A DNA stretch of 64,000 bases. It comes from Holothuria scabra. Its lineage: Eukaryota > Echinodermata > Holothuroidea > Aspidochirotida > Holothuriidae. The translations under genes and the position numbers were made by a program. Every line of letters begins with the position of its first letter. Positions within the stretch are counted from its first letter, which is position 1. A model generated the notes under the pieces. That model had not been told where the DNA came from and made no database searches. It saw only the letters and a program-made list of their open reading frames with translations. This document shows positions 40,601-46,561 of this stretch, piece by piece. The stretch is taken from positions 31,167,455 through 31,231,454 of the forward strand of contig CM074180.1 of assembly GCA_037179385.1 (NCBI GenBank), read 5' to 3'.

Positions 40601-43017
40601 ATGATTGTGGTGTAGTTGTTGAAAATGTATGCAGGGTTCGATATTTAAAACATGAAATGCATTAGTCTGAGAAAAACAGATTTTTCAATTACCCATGAGA
40701 GAAATGTTTATTTTATGATTGCTTGGAGATAGGTTATATAATGGAGAGACCTACCAGCAAGGTCTAAACAGTTAAAAACTACTGATGCAGAGGTATGCTG
40801 GGTAGTATTGTTATACAGTTGGATTTTACCAACATTCTGTTTAGTACTCCATCTTCTGACTTGTTCTCATTATGTGCATTCTTGACTATATTTTTTAATG
40901 AGAATCAGATATTCCCCCCCCCCTCCCCATGCAACAAGATGGCTTATGTCCATTGTCTTCAACCCAGGGATGAAACGGCAACCTAAACTTATATATCTCA
41001 AGTTTGAGTCCTGGTCTGGTCATACCAAATGCTTCTTAAAAATGGGAAAAATGGGAACTACTCCTGTTGTGCTTACTTCAATGGAGCAATGGAGTAGGGA
41101 AAACAAGCCAGTGAGCCACAACTGGAAAAAAGGCAGTGACTGGCTCAATTTAGACCAATTGGTTAGAAACTGAGCCATAAAACCCAATCTAACTAACTTA
41201 ACCTAAGATCAACTTGTCCTTAGAGGTTCTGTTGCACTGATAGAATCATTTATAGGATGAGTTATTGAAGAGCAGGGATAATATCATGATGTGCTTTTGA
41301 TGAAAGTATGATAAGAATAACCTTGATAAAAATGTACACATTATTTTGAGGTGGTATTACATTTGATTATCTGTCATCACCAATTTTTGTAGGTTCGAGC
41401 AAAAGGCGGTGTTAAATGTATTGATTCTATGGGCCAGAAAGATGGAGGAAGAGTGGGTGTCAGCTATTGCCATGGAGCTGGTGGAAACCAACTATTTAGA
41501 TTGACAGCTGACGGACAATTTCGTGTCAATGAACAGTGTGCCTACCAGTCATCCAGTGAAATACATCTCAGGAGGTGTTCAGCATCTAAAGAGGCATGGA
41601 AATTTGATGAGGTTTGTTGAAATGTCACTGTTGGCTAGTTTTAATACATAAGTATGCCCTATGAACATTACATATTTTTCATAAACCTGATGCATTGACA
41701 TTGTTCTGACATGTTTGGGGTAAAAACAATAAGCAGTTGGTTGCACATTAACATGCAGTACTCCATGCACATGTCTGATTGGTTGAAGAATCGGCTGTCT
41801 TGCATTTGTTGGGAAAACATGCAATCATGCACATGTTCCTCCAGGGGGGGGTATGATTTTTGCTGTGTGACATCATATGTGTAAAGTCTATATCAATCAA
41901 TGAATATATCAGTTGGAAGTTCCTTCATGAAGCATTATTGCGCAATATGTCAAAGGGTAACACTCTACATGTGTTTAAGCTGATGGCAGGATGTAAAGAC
42001 TTGTAAAACAGTATGCTGTGCATAGCCAGCACAGTGTGCAGATGTTTTGTTTTCCAGTTGACCTGAACAGAAAGGTCATGAATGCATGCCCAGATATACA
42101 CTTCAAATTTGTCTGTTGCCACAACCTAATGGAGGAAATAAAAGTTGTTGCCTTTTTAAGATTGACCAAACAGTGAAGTTTTGCTTTGTTAGAACATGCT
42201 AAAGAGCAATAAGCTAGTTCGGTAAATCATTGCTGTATGAAATTGTGAGGCACATAGCATACAGCTACCCTTGTTTTCCTCAGTACACTAATACAACACT
42301 ACCTAAATGTCTGGTCAAGTTAGACATTACATTAAAATGCAAATTGTACACCCAAGAGACAATTCAGACACAATTTTCTACACAAAATCACACTTGACAT
42401 CTCTCCTTACATAATGGATGGATTAAGAAAGAATGATTTCACCAAATTTTTATGTAAACTCAAATTTTGGACTTTGTGTTGTATGTGCGGGATTGGTTTG
42501 TTTATGCTGACGATTTGGAGTATGTGTGCATGTGCATAGCCATCAAAACCAATTACTGAACTGGCTTATTATGGGAGACCTTTTGGAACACGCGTTGGAT
42601 GATAATGAAAACTGTCCATAGTCTCAACATTAAAAGATACGGAGTTGCTGATTGACATCTGGTCAGGAGTTACATTTTAGAATAGAACCAAGTTAACTTG
42701 TCCTGGTTTCATCCTGTGCCCAACAGCAAGTCTATGTGCAATACATAGAGTAGATTAATACACAAGATGGAAGAAAGTGAAAAATGAAACTGCAAAAAGA
42801 AAAAAAACATAAATGTACTATTTGGTTGTTGTGCTGGTTATCATAACATGAATTTTACATCATGTTTCAGGAGACAAGTGCAATATATCTATCTGATACC
42901 AAGAAATGCATTGAACTCAACGGGAACACAGTTACCCTATCTTCTTGTGATTCTAAGAAGGAAAACCAGCAATGGGAGATTAGCAGTCAGAAACTTAAGC
43001 TTGCTAAACTAGCCTGA
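1072..43017 (+). CDS. GALNT7: GALNT7-like polypeptide N-acetylgalactosaminyltransferase, 9 exons, 5' end outside window
   Basis: Joined exons: 1072-1349, 16413-16579, 27403-27616, 30593-30766, 31340-31457, 36767-36892, 38291-38509, 41393-41611, 42871-43017. Every intron is GT-AG and all phases agree, giving 553 visible residues and a TGA stop. The family transfers GalNAc from UDP-GalNAc to Ser/Thr in the Golgi; GALNT7 prefers peptides that already carry GalNAc (family knowledge). Seen here: a stem region (1-90), then the GT-A catalytic domain from about 94 with FHNEGWS (112-118), the metal-binding DAH (199-201), WGGENFE (307-313) and the third expected metal-ligand His in VGHVY (H335). A ricin-type beta-trefoil follows from about 438, with KCIDS, NQLFR and QQW motifs. 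Specific resemblance to GALNT7 includes LGNFEPK in the stem, ISLDR, CKYWHY and DEYKEYFY. Human GALNT7, as I recall, is 657 residues, so about 100 residues including the signal anchor lie upstream. No frameshift or lost catalytic residue is seen. Confidence 0.93.
1376..1926 (+). repeat. dispersed repeat of about 570 bp, copy 1
   Basis: Co-linear with 20080-20644: both start AGAAGGGTTTAAGGTCA, pass through ACATATGACATCATAT and GGAGGTCCTATTCC, and end CTTCCCCTTTAAG. The TTAA end with AGGGGAAG suggests one end of a TTAA-target DNA transposon; the other end is not seen here. This copy starts about 25 bases after a GALNT7 splice donor. Confidence 0.6.
2356..2962. mobile_element. hAT-type MITE with 8-bp target duplication
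   Basis: The element is 2364-2954 (591 bp), flanked by the perfect 8-bp duplication CATGTACA at 2356-2363 and 2955-2962. Its termini are CAGACTTGGGG and, on the opposite strand, CAGGCTTGGGG. Both subterminal zones are filled with degenerate GTAATCG/AATCGCAATCG repeats (2380-2535 and 2795-2945), giving long self-complementary ends. There is no transposase. Confidence 0.85.
4569..5110 (+). repeat. Helentron-like element, type B, 5' leader plus decayed units
   Basis: It starts with a hairpin (GGTTCCTT at 4569-4576 paired with AAGGAACC at 4586-4593), then a (GT)n run and TGACACTTGCTTCGG, then units with AGGTCA-type repeats at 4763, 4905 and 5012. At 4763 the DR1-DR4-DR4 half-site arrangement is intact. 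No clear 3' hairpin is found. Confidence 0.65.
4608..4654 (+). repeat. (GT)n microsatellite
   Basis: A near-perfect GT dinucleotide run with one TATG interruption. It lies at the position the GT-rich leader occupies in the other Helentron-like copies. Confidence 0.9.
6166..6345 (+). mobile_element. tRNA-derived SINE
   Basis: The head TGGTCAAGTGGTTAGAGC matches a pol III A box; the B box is degraded. The body has CAACTGGAAAAAATTGCCATGG and a tail GGTTAGAAACTGAGCCATAAAA shared with copies near 27653, 40985 and 50205. Confidence 0.75.
6834..7089 (+). mobile_element. TTAA-type MITE, family B
   Basis: Imperfect inverted termini: AAAGGCCAAGAGCAGCCGCC on the left and, on the opposite strand, AAAGGGCAAGAGCAGTCACC on the right. 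The interior matches copies ending near 29119, 46561 and 57739, which retain a flanking TTAA. Confidence 0.65.
7200..7425 (-). repeat. dispersed repeat family C
   Basis: It shares blocks (GTGCCCTACC, GGAAAAAGG-type runs, CTTTCACATG-like) with 13190-13370 in inverse orientation and with 54985-55085. Ends are not defined, so its class is unknown. Confidence 0.45.
8811..9085 (-). mobile_element. TTAA MITE family A, one end lost
   Basis: One terminus, AGGGCCAAACCTCTCACCCC, and the interior (CAATTGGCTCAGCTCTTTGA, GAAGCAATAAACTGAGATTG) match the complete copies. The second terminal repeat is replaced by unrelated sequence that leads into a SINE tail fragment at about 9160-9230. Confidence 0.65.
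9480..9975 (+). pseudogene. LINE (CR1/L2-like) ORF2 C-terminal fragment
   Basis: Interrupted reading frames give [57 protein letters not shown] and a VPKAKE-like end. These are the conserved blocks after the reverse transcriptase domain in CR1/L2-type non-LTR retrotransposons. Several stops and shifts make it inactive. The clade is inferred from remembered motifs. Confidence 0.7.
10867..10931. repeat. near-perfect inverted repeat (hairpin, about 31-bp arms)
   Basis: The arm ending GCCAAGA pairs with the arm starting TCTTGGC across a loop of only about 2-3 bases. Over 31 positions there is one mismatch and one single-base bulge. The outer ends are CTCTCTACC and GGTAGAGAG. Confidence 0.85.
11485..12203. 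repeat. 359-bp tandem duplication, two units
   Basis: Unit 1 (11485-11843) and unit 2 (11844-12203) are co-linear from CGCATC-GGGAGACTAC to CTCAAAGTGTAAT, with scattered substitutions and a few short indels. Both contain AAAAGATATCACCCATTTGA and CCATACAGTCGTTCCAAGAA. No coding potential is seen. Confidence 0.85.
12524..12822 (-). mobile_element. TTAA MITE family A, complete
   Basis: Flanked by TTAA at 12524-12527 and 12819-12822. The termini are AGGGCCAAACCTCTCACCCC and, inverted, AGGACACAATTCTCTCACCC. The 291-bp interior matches the other family A copies. Confidence 0.8.
13190..13370 (+). repeat. dispersed repeat family C, second copy
   Basis: It reads as the reverse complement of the 7200-7425 copy: GTGCCCTACTTGGTA at one end, then AACTGGAAA, GGAGCAGGGTGCAGAAA and CTTCACATGA. 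Target duplications are not clear. Confidence 0.45.
13520..13742 (+). mobile_element. TTAA MITE family A, internal deletion
   Basis: TTAA at 13520-13523 and 13739-13742, with both terminal repeats present. About 75 bases of the interior found in full copies (between CCCCTCCCACAA and CACTCTCAGTACC) are missing. Confidence 0.75.
14924..15575. mobile_element. DNA transposon remnant with about 40-bp terminal inverted repeats
   Basis: TTAA at 14924-14927 and 15572-15575. The inner termini contain CTATACGACTTTGC followed by an AACTCAACT block in opposite orientation. The arms are about 40 bp with roughly 75-80% match. There is no transposase. A TTA target would suggest PIF/Harbinger; TTAA would suggest another class. 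I cannot separate these. Confidence 0.7.
15585..15786. mobile_element. hAT-type MITE (188 bp) with direct flanking repeats
   Basis: The element is 15592-15779, with perfect termini CAGAGCTGCCAA and TTGGCAGCTCTG. It is flanked by GTTTTAG on both sides (15585-15591 and 15780-15786); hAT duplications are usually 8 bp, so one base may have changed. The interior repeats TCTTCCTGATT several times. Confidence 0.8.
16065..16308 (+). repeat. dispersed repeat family D, copy 1
   Basis: Co-linear with 45830-46040: shared GGCAGCCATT, CATCAGTCTTGAATC-like, TTTATTGTCTA, CATCCATGATACAGGTA and CCAGTTATG blocks. It lies about 100 bases upstream of a GALNT7 exon. The class is unknown. Confidence 0.5.
16413..16579 (+). 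CDS. GALNT7: GALNT7 exon b (N-terminal catalytic core)
   Basis: The acceptor is TTTCTTGCAG and the donor is GTACAG. It encodes [27 protein letters not shown] and EIVLVDDFS, the nucleotide-sugar-binding start of the GT-A fold. It enters with one base completing Gln and leaves with the first base of an Ala codon. The preceding intron of about 15 kb is the largest in the window. Confidence 0.95.
16608..16913 (+). mobile_element. TTAA MITE family A, complete but old
   Basis: TTAA at 16608-16611; the right target has changed to CTAA near 16910. The termini carry the CCCCAAAC block and GGGGTGAGG. It sits only 28 bases after a GALNT7 splice donor. Confidence 0.7.
17689..18579 (+). mobile_element. 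TTAA MITE family A split by a nested insertion
   Basis: The left end is TTAA 17689-17692 plus about 55 bases of element. The right end is about 18490-18575 plus TTAA 18576-18579. The 740 bases between are not part of the MITE and include the Helentron-like copy at about 17880-18480. Confidence 0.65.
17880..18480 (+). repeat. Helentron-like element, type B, 5'-truncated
   Basis: Units near 17920, 18064 and 18212 carry degraded AGGTCA repeats at 144-148 bp spacing. The 3' end has GCAAGGAA (18444-18451), the complement of the type B 5' TTCCTTGC, then an AAGCC/GGCTT stem-loop and CTGGTT. Confidence 0.65.
19754..21333. mobile_element. possible composite DNA element with GGGTTCC termini
   Basis: GGGGTTCC near 19760 and GGAACCCTG near 21325 are inverted, and both sides carry the CTGGAAAAGTCATGGAA-type subterminal repeat in opposite orientation (19780-19880 and 21245-21300). 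No target duplication is visible. The 570-bp repeat lies inside. Confidence 0.4.
20080..20644 (+). repeat. dispersed repeat of about 570 bp, copy 2
   Basis: Co-linear with 1376-1926 and ending at TTAA 20641-20644 after CTTCCCC. Substitutions and small indels are spread evenly, so both copies look old and non-coding. Confidence 0.6.
22855..23159 (+). mobile_element. TTAA MITE family A, variant with AGGCAGTCATT terminus
   Basis: TTAA at 22855-22858 and 23156-23159, 297 bp between. The right terminus reads, inverted, AGGCAGTCATTCCTCACCCC instead of AGGGCCAAACCTCTCACCCC. The interior aligns with the main family. Confidence 0.75.
23434..23737 (+). mobile_element. TTAA MITE family A, complete
   Basis: TTAA at 23434-23437 and 23734-23737, 296 bp between. 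The termini are AGACCCATTTCTCTCACCCC and, inverted, AGGGCCAAACCTCTTACCCC. This is one of the best-preserved copies and lies 270 bases from the previous one in the same orientation. Confidence 0.8.
24709..25416 (-). mobile_element. TTAA MITE family A variant, interrupted by a LINE 3' end
   Basis: The left terminus AGGCAGTCACTTTTCATTCC and right terminus with TTAA 25413-25416 bracket family A sequence. The interior breaks at about 24808 and resumes at about 25220. Confidence 0.6.
24808..25220 (+). mobile_element. LINE 3' untranslated fragment, nested
   Basis: It ends AACAAATAAATGAAATGAAATG, the short AAATG-type tail typical of CR1/L2/RTE-like LINE 3' ends. The body is unique in the window and has no ORF. 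It interrupts a TTAA MITE, so it is the younger insertion. Assignment rests on the tail only. Confidence 0.45.
25915..26045 (-). mobile_element. TTAA MITE family A fragment
   Basis: AGTTGTGGGAGGGGCTAGAA, GAATTGGAATTGTCTGGGGT and an ATTTAA end match about 130 bases of one end of family A. The rest is missing. Confidence 0.5.
27403..27616 (+). CDS. GALNT7: GALNT7 exon c (metal-binding DxH exon)
   Basis: The acceptor is TATTTTCTGCAG and the donor GTATGT. It encodes [17 protein letters not shown] and LLWLDAHCE, which holds the DxH metal-binding motif, then [13 protein letters not shown]. The last two bases start an Arg codon. A tRNA-derived SINE begins only about 36 bases after the donor site. 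Confidence 0.95.
27653..27905 (+). mobile_element. tRNA-derived SINE with A and B boxes
   Basis: The head TTGGTCGAACGGTAAGAGC fits an A box and GGATTCGCTTCCC, about 40 bases later, fits a B box. The tRNA-unrelated body has AACAAGCCAGTGAGCCACAA and CTGGAAAAAATGC, shared with the other SINE copies. It starts 36 bases after a GALNT7 splice donor. Confidence 0.85.
28365..28655 (+). pseudogene. non-LTR retrotransposon reverse transcriptase fragment
   Basis: Frames read [20 protein letters not shown], then TGSPQG, then LADDTALIS, the ordered core motifs of CR1/L2-type reverse transcriptases, including the catalytic Asp-Asp pair. A stop follows [11 protein letters not shown] and the spacing between motifs is too short, so internal deletion and decay are clear. 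Confidence 0.75.
28862..29119 (+). mobile_element. TTAA-type MITE, family B
   Basis: The left terminus is GAGCAGGAGCAATTTACCC, the right end is GGGGTGACCTCTCTTGG with TTAA 29116-29119. The interior (TTGAAGCAACAG, CACATGA, AGCCAATCA) matches the copy at 6834. Confidence 0.6.
30593..30766 (+). CDS. GALNT7: GALNT7 exon d (acceptor-side catalytic loop)
   Basis: The acceptor is TACTTTCTCAG and the donor GTTTGC. It encodes [22 protein letters not shown] and TEPYR, matching the strand and loop between the DxH motif and the Gal/GalNAc-T motif of GALNT enzymes. The split Arg codon is completed in the next exon. Confidence 0.94.
30767..31339 (+). other. short GALNT7 intron, nothing recognised
   Basis: This 573-bp intron contains no repeat family seen elsewhere in the window; TACTGTATACG and TACGTACAGTAG words occur. 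Confidence 0.5.
31340..31457 (+). CDS. GALNT7: GALNT7 exon e (Gal/GalNAc-T motif)
   Basis: The acceptor is TATTTTTAACAG and the donor GTATTG. It encodes [20 protein letters not shown] and [11 protein letters not shown], the Gal/GalNAc-transferase motif conserved across the family. It ends in phase 0. A Helentron-like element begins about 430 bases downstream in the following intron. Confidence 0.95.
32076..34430 (+). repeat. 145-bp tandem array with DR1-DR4-DR4 nuclear-receptor half-sites
   Basis: AGGTCAAAGGTCA starts at 32076, 32221, 32366, 32511, 32657, 32802, 32947, 33092, 33237, 33382, 33527, 33672, 33817, 33962 and 34107, with degenerate or shifted versions at 34252 and 34398. Spacing is 145 (twice 146). 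In most units it is followed by four bases, GGGTCA, four bases, GGGTCA, then AAGTCTGAAAATCTT. Open reading frames of up to 172 codons across units are by-products of the repeat. Confidence 0.9.
34510..35545 (+). other. non-repeat segment inside Helentron-like element A1
   Basis: It breaks the array after GATGGTCCCTACAG and the element resumes near 35550. It holds a direct duplication of CTCCCATATATATTAGTGTT (about 35149 and 35197) and AGGCCTAAGTTAGGCCTAG near 34730. No terminal repeats, ORF or known family are recognised. It may be a secondary insertion or captured sequence. Confidence 0.4.
36128..36306. mobile_element. hAT-type MITE, same family as 44495-44679, degraded
   Basis: Left terminus TAGAGTTATAACCAAGTCAT; right terminus, inverted, CAGAGTTGTAATCAAGTCAT. 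Internal GACTTGAGTCAAGTC palindromes resemble the GTGACTCGAGTCAC of the 44.5 kb copy. The flanks agree only partly. Confidence 0.55.
36767..36892 (+). CDS. GALNT7: GALNT7 exon f (CSRVGH metal-ligand His)
   Basis: The exon has 42 codons, phase 0 at both ends, and the donor is GTATGT. It encodes [20 protein letters not shown], holding the third expected metal-ligand His, then a short loop ending GLSDR. The loop differs in length and sequence from vertebrate GALNT7, as expected for this variable region. Confidence 0.93.
37065..37255 (-). mobile_element. MITE related to the 60098-60302 element
   Basis: Shared blocks in inverse orientation: ACATGAGGGAAAAGTCTAAG, GCAAGGTTGGGTCATGGG and AACCAGGATTG. 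The termini are degraded forms of CAGTGGCGTAG. Confidence 0.6.
37395..37680 (+). mobile_element. TTAA MITE family A variant, degraded
   Basis: CAGTTCCAATACTTCC, CCCATCCCACAGCTGTCTTA and GATGTCAATCAAAGAGCTG follow family A order, ending near AATGACTGCCTTCAGA. The flanking TTAA sites are lost. Confidence 0.55.
37905..38060 (+). repeat. single decayed Helentron-like unit
   Basis: GGAGGTTCAAGGTCTTTTGGGG followed by GGAGGTCAAACTG and a GAAGATTTG/CTTGGCATATG context resembles one degraded 145-bp unit. No ends are seen. Confidence 0.35.
38291..38509 (+). CDS. GALNT7: GALNT7 exon g (end of catalytic domain and linker)
   Basis: The acceptor is TTCACTCCAG and the donor GTAAGA. It has 73 codons, phase 0 at both ends. 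It encodes [33 protein letters not shown] and PPENVKWGE, the GALNT C-terminal catalytic helix followed by the linker to the lectin domain. Confidence 0.95.
39452..39939. repeat. inverted-repeat element enclosing two 152-bp direct repeats
   Basis: Arms 39452-39485 and 39906-39939 are 34 bases long with about two mismatches (start CGGACTTCCT, end ATGATGG). Between them AGTTTT-ACTTGCTCAAGT repeats begin at 39512 and 39664, each ending TTAAAAATTTTGTTTGA-ATATT. No flanking duplication is obvious. Confidence 0.75.
40985..41205 (+). mobile_element. tRNA-derived SINE, 5'-degraded
   Basis: A B-box-like GTTTGAGTCCTGG, then AAACAAGCCAGTGAGCCACA, and the tail GGTTAGAAACTGAGCCATAA as in the 6.2 kb copy. 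The A box is not recognisable. Confidence 0.7.
41393..41611 (+). CDS. GALNT7: GALNT7 exon h (lectin domain, first part)
   Basis: The acceptor is CAATTTTTGTAG and the donor GTTTGT. It has 73 codons, phase 0 at both ends. It encodes [21 protein letters not shown] and the cysteine-paired second repeat of a ricin-type beta-trefoil, which binds GalNAc-modified peptide in this family. Confidence 0.93.
41612..42870 (+). other. last GALNT7 intron, nothing recognised
   Basis: AT-rich intron sequence with a G-run at 41844-41852. None of the repeat families of this window is apparent. Confidence 0.45.
42871..43017 (+). CDS. GALNT7: GALNT7 terminal coding exon with stop
   Basis: The acceptor is CATGTTTCAG. 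It encodes the third trefoil repeat ([23 protein letters not shown]) and ends KLAKLA followed by TGA at 43015-43017. The tail is short and lysine/leucine-rich; the QQW motif that ends the ricin fold is intact. Confidence 0.92.
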   Translation, partial: ETSAIYLSDTKKCIELNGNTVTLSSCDSKKENQQWEISSQKLKLAKLA

Positions 43018-44260
43018 GTTGCAAGAATATGTTTGAGGATAGCTGCAGCGAGCCAGTTAGTCAGCGGAAGCTTAGAGGCTAAAGGGAAAGCTCCTTGACG
43101 AGTATGGTGATAAAAAAGGAGAGATAGAAGAAGATGATACAGAAGTGCCTCCCATGGAACAAGATGAAATTTGTAAAGAATTCTTGAAAGGTTGAGTGGT
43201 GAGATGTTGCTGTATGCATCAAATAGGATTGAAACAATGGTACAAAGATTGAAGTCATCAGAGGCTCATACCAACTCAGCTTCGACCCGTATCCAAACAG
43301 CAGTTACAAAAGGGTAATGAAATACAGTTTTGGTAAATGTGGTTTCTATTTTTGTCATTTTACTACCATAAAAAGTCCATGCTGTAATCCTTTTTATTTG
43401 CTATTTGGAAAAGGGTCTGAAGTATTTCAGTTTCTCAGTTTCAGTAAACATTGGTTACAACAAACATTGGTTCATTTCACCCTTTCTCTGAAAGATTTTT
43501 TTACTTGTCTGTCTTCAGATTTGAAGAATGGAGTGTGATATTTGGAATGAATAATTTCTGAATAATTCTTCCTCATAGTGTGGTTTCAGATAACTTATTC
43601 CAAGCACTTGGGACCCAGTATATGTACACAGTCTTAAATCTTTTATTTCATTAAGCTCAGCGCTTCAGGTCTTCATGTTTAGAGAAACATGTGCTTGAGT
43701 GATTCAATAATCAGGACTTTTTTTAGAGTATTGAAGTTACACAATGGCTTTAATCATGAATATTCATATCTGTGTTATGTACCAACATAAGTTTAACTTG
43801 AATTAATTCAAGATATTGCAATAATTTTTTAAAAATTCCAGAAACTTTTTACATGTCATGAATTAATAATTCTGTGAGTGTGCAAAACCCTGTATGAGTT
43901 TAAACTCTTTTTAATTTATTGATGAAATCAAGTTATTATTTTCATGAAATTGTAAAGATAAATGTTTGACTTAATTCCTAAATTCTTCATAGTACAGCAA
44001 ATGGTCTTGCCAAAGTTTGCAGAAGGGTTTAATTAGATTTGGTGACATAAAAATGATAGCTTGATTGGATTTTTTTTGCAATTGGGGGTGGTGGTGGAAG
44101 AGGGTTGGATTATTTTTGTATGGTGGGGGGAAGGGGACAGAGAAAAGAGGGTGGATGCCTTGCATGTTTTATAGCCTTGCACTTAAGGTCTGCACTGATA
44201 AGAGAATCCCTCTTCTGTTTAAGAAAGTTTTAAATTACCAGGGGTTACTCAAGGTTTTAC
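43018..44260 (+). other. GALNT7 3' flank, probable 3' UTR start
   Basis: There is no recognised gene. A 38-codon acidic reading frame (about 43084-43194, GEIEEDDTEVPPMEQDEI) lies just after the stop in another frame. It lacks a clear start and family match and may be chance or an exon relic. The rest is AT-rich. Confidence 0.35.
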
Positions 44261-44261
44261 T

Positions 44262-44749
44262 TTAAGGCAGTCATTTGTCACCTCAAACTACAATATTACC
44301 AATTTCAACTGGCACAGCTCGTTGAGTGACATCTTATTAACAAAATCAAAATGTAGAGTGGTTCATATCACACAGCATGTCCTGAGAGTCCTCTGGTTAT
44401 ACATGAAGGCATTGTATGATTACCAGGGTATTCACTGAAGCAAAAAACTGGGATCTTGTCTGGATAAGGATGTGTTTTACACAGTTGTGGGAGGCACTGT
44501 TGTAATCGAGTCACTAGATTAGTGACTCGAGTCACCAGTTTTCAAACTTTCAAGTGGCTTGAGTTGAGTCATTGACTCGAGTCACTTTACTACTTCAATG
44601 GGGAAATTACTCCTCAATTCTATCGAGTCACTATCATTTTAAGAGGAAGTGACTTTAGTCGTGACTTGTTACAACACTGGTGGGAGGGGATGGAAGTAAG
44701 TAGGTTGTGAGAATTGGAAATGTCTGAGGTGATAAATTACTGATATTAA
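44262..44749 (-). mobile_element. TTAA MITE family A variant carrying a nested hAT MITE
   Basis: TTAA at 44262-44265 with AGGCAGTCATTTGTCACC and TTAA at 44746-44749. Removing the nested 193 bases (185 bp plus one 8-bp duplication) leaves a 295-bp family A variant co-linear with 22855-23159. Confidence 0.75.
44487..44687. mobile_element. hAT-type MITE (185 bp) with perfect 8-bp target duplication
   Basis: The element is 44495-44679, flanked by GTGGGAGG at 44487-44494 and 44680-44687. The termini are CACTGTTGTAA and, inverted, CAGTGTTGTAA. The interior has repeated GTGACTCGAGTCAC palindromes. The target is a conserved site in a family A MITE, so the empty site is known from other copies. Confidence 0.88.
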
Positions 44750-45366
44750 TGAAATTACAGACTTCGATGTTGGAGTTTTCCTCAAATATGTTGAAATAAT
44801 AGTGACTCAAGCTTTCATCTTAGTGCTAAAATAGCTGTAACTTTCAGTCTGTAAGTATGTTGATCAATCCATTTCCAACTTCTTAATTGTTTAAATCCAT
44901 TTAATCATCACCCCAAAGTACATTTGTTGGCAAGTTATAAAAATTCCCAGTTGGTTAGTTTAGAGAATGACATATTAAGTATTTGAAAGATGCAAAGTCA
45001 CTTACATTCTACAACAAGCAGAGAGTAAAGTAAGGGTATGTGGTGCACCATCTGAGGTTATCATTGTCGGTGCCCCTGGCACATTTTAAGGAAAGGCCTG
45101 AAATCGTTATATCATGCGAAAGAATTTTAGGCTGTTTTAGTAAGCTGGGGTTTCAATTTAAAAAGATTGGTTCTTATGACCAAGCTAGTGGTCATATTAT
45201 AGTTTTTCATGTGCAACAGAGGATAACCTTGGGCAACAAAATAGATTTGTGACTGCTGTAGGATTTGGTTTTTACAGTTACAGTATGGGAGGAGCCACAT
45301 ATTTCAGTTGGGAGAACTGTAAAAGTCTGAGATGGAGAGAACTGCCCTAGGTTTGGGGAAAAAACA

Positions 45367-45521
45367 AATAAAATTATTGCAACATCACTGGACCCACAGT
45401 ATGCTGATTAGGTGTAAAATGTTGCAACCACAATACCTTCTATTTGTGCTGAGTGTGTTTTTTTCATCCTTCATGGAAGTATCTTAGTAACTTTTATGTC
45501 TTCTTTATAACCCTAAATAAA
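45367..45521 (+). terminator. candidate GALNT7 polyadenylation signals
   Basis: AATAAA occurs at 45367-45372 and again at 45516-45521. The second is followed within 25 bases by a T/G-rich run, which fits a cleavage downstream element. If used, the 3' UTR would be about 2.4 kb and would carry a TTAA MITE with a nested hAT MITE. Other AATAAA words exist in this AT-rich sequence, so this is only a candidate. Confidence 0.3.
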
Positions 45522-45829
45522 GTCCTGTCCTTCCCTTTGTTTTTTAGCAGTTTATGAACAACTTTATTTGAACAAGTTTATTTCTGAAGAATGTTAGTAA
45601 TTTGTTAATGACATGTTCATGATTTCTTTTAAACATTCCAGTTATTTTGAAATATATACATTCTTTAGACTTCTTATTTTTTATGTAACAACATTTTTAA
45701 AGTGTCTTTATGTAACTGCCACACAATGATTTTATGGTATCAATTATTTTAGTGAATAATATAAATCTGTTTCATTCCTACTTCCTCCCTTATTACTATT
45801 ACAAGAGTAGGAATTACAAATTATTGACA

Positions 45830-46040
45830 AATCAGATCAGCACTTGTGTTTAGTGACTGTAGGCAGCCATTTGTGGGGTTCATCAGCCTTAAATCATCTT
45901 TGTTTATTGTCTACATGAGTAATCAAGACACAATTTAGTTACACTAAATCATCCATGATACAGGTAGGCAAGGAAAATGAAGACTAAAGGTAATAGACTC
46001 CAGTTATGTCCAGCTAAAATCAGGCTATCACTTGACTGTC
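45830..46040 (+). repeat. dispersed repeat family D, copy 2
   Basis: Co-linear with 16065-16308; includes GGCAGCCATTTGTGGGG, CATCCATGATACAGGTA and CCAGTTATGTCCAGCTAAAA. The flanks 45522-45829 and 46041-46340 show nothing assignable beyond a C/G-run near 46183. Confidence 0.5.
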
Positions 46041-46344
46041 CGTATTCATCTAGTTTCTCAGATTTGCCAAGCCAACCTTGAGTGGCAGTGTATCGATTTG
46101 TATGGATCAGTATTATCAACATGTTCTTTCAAGTGAAAATGTTTTGTGATTGTATGTCAGATGGCCAAAACCAAACATTACCCCCCCACCGGGGGTTCTG
46201 TGCCCCAATTATTACCCCCAGTTGGGTCCTGTGCTCTAAACTAGTAAAGCATTATCCATGGAGCTATTACAGATGGAGTTTAAACACCTATTTTGAGTGT
46301 TTCAATCCTTGTCATAGGAAGCTATTTTGCTAGAGAGTATTAAG

Positions 46345-46561
46345 CTGGATAGCACAATTTTTGTCTTATATCTCTTCAAAGTATCTTTCATTACATTTTT
46401 TGATTTAATTATTACATATTCAAGGTGAACCAAGCAGTTTTGTCTAGTAAATTTCACATTTGAAGCGAAAAAACATTGTCATGTGACTCCCAACAGCCAT
46501 TCATGAAACTGGACAGTCTTCTACACTACTTCAGTTTGGGACGACTGCTCCTGCCCTTTAA
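46345..46561 (+). mobile_element. TTAA-type MITE, family B, left end truncated
   Basis: The right end is GGACGACTGCTCCTGCCC followed by TTAA 46558-46561. The interior (GTCTTATATCTCTTCAAAGT, CATGTGACTCCCAACAGCCA) matches the 6834 copy. In 46562-47550 I see nothing assignable. Confidence 0.6.

Larger units (their letters stand above)
38510..41392 (+). other. GALNT7 intron after exon g, contents
   Basis: It contains an inverted-repeat element and a SINE, listed separately. A segment at 38640-38945, relatively rich in CCACCACT and ending AATAAAGATTATTCAAAA, looks like a retroposon tail but is not assigned. Nothing is recognised in 39940-40984. Confidence 0.45.
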
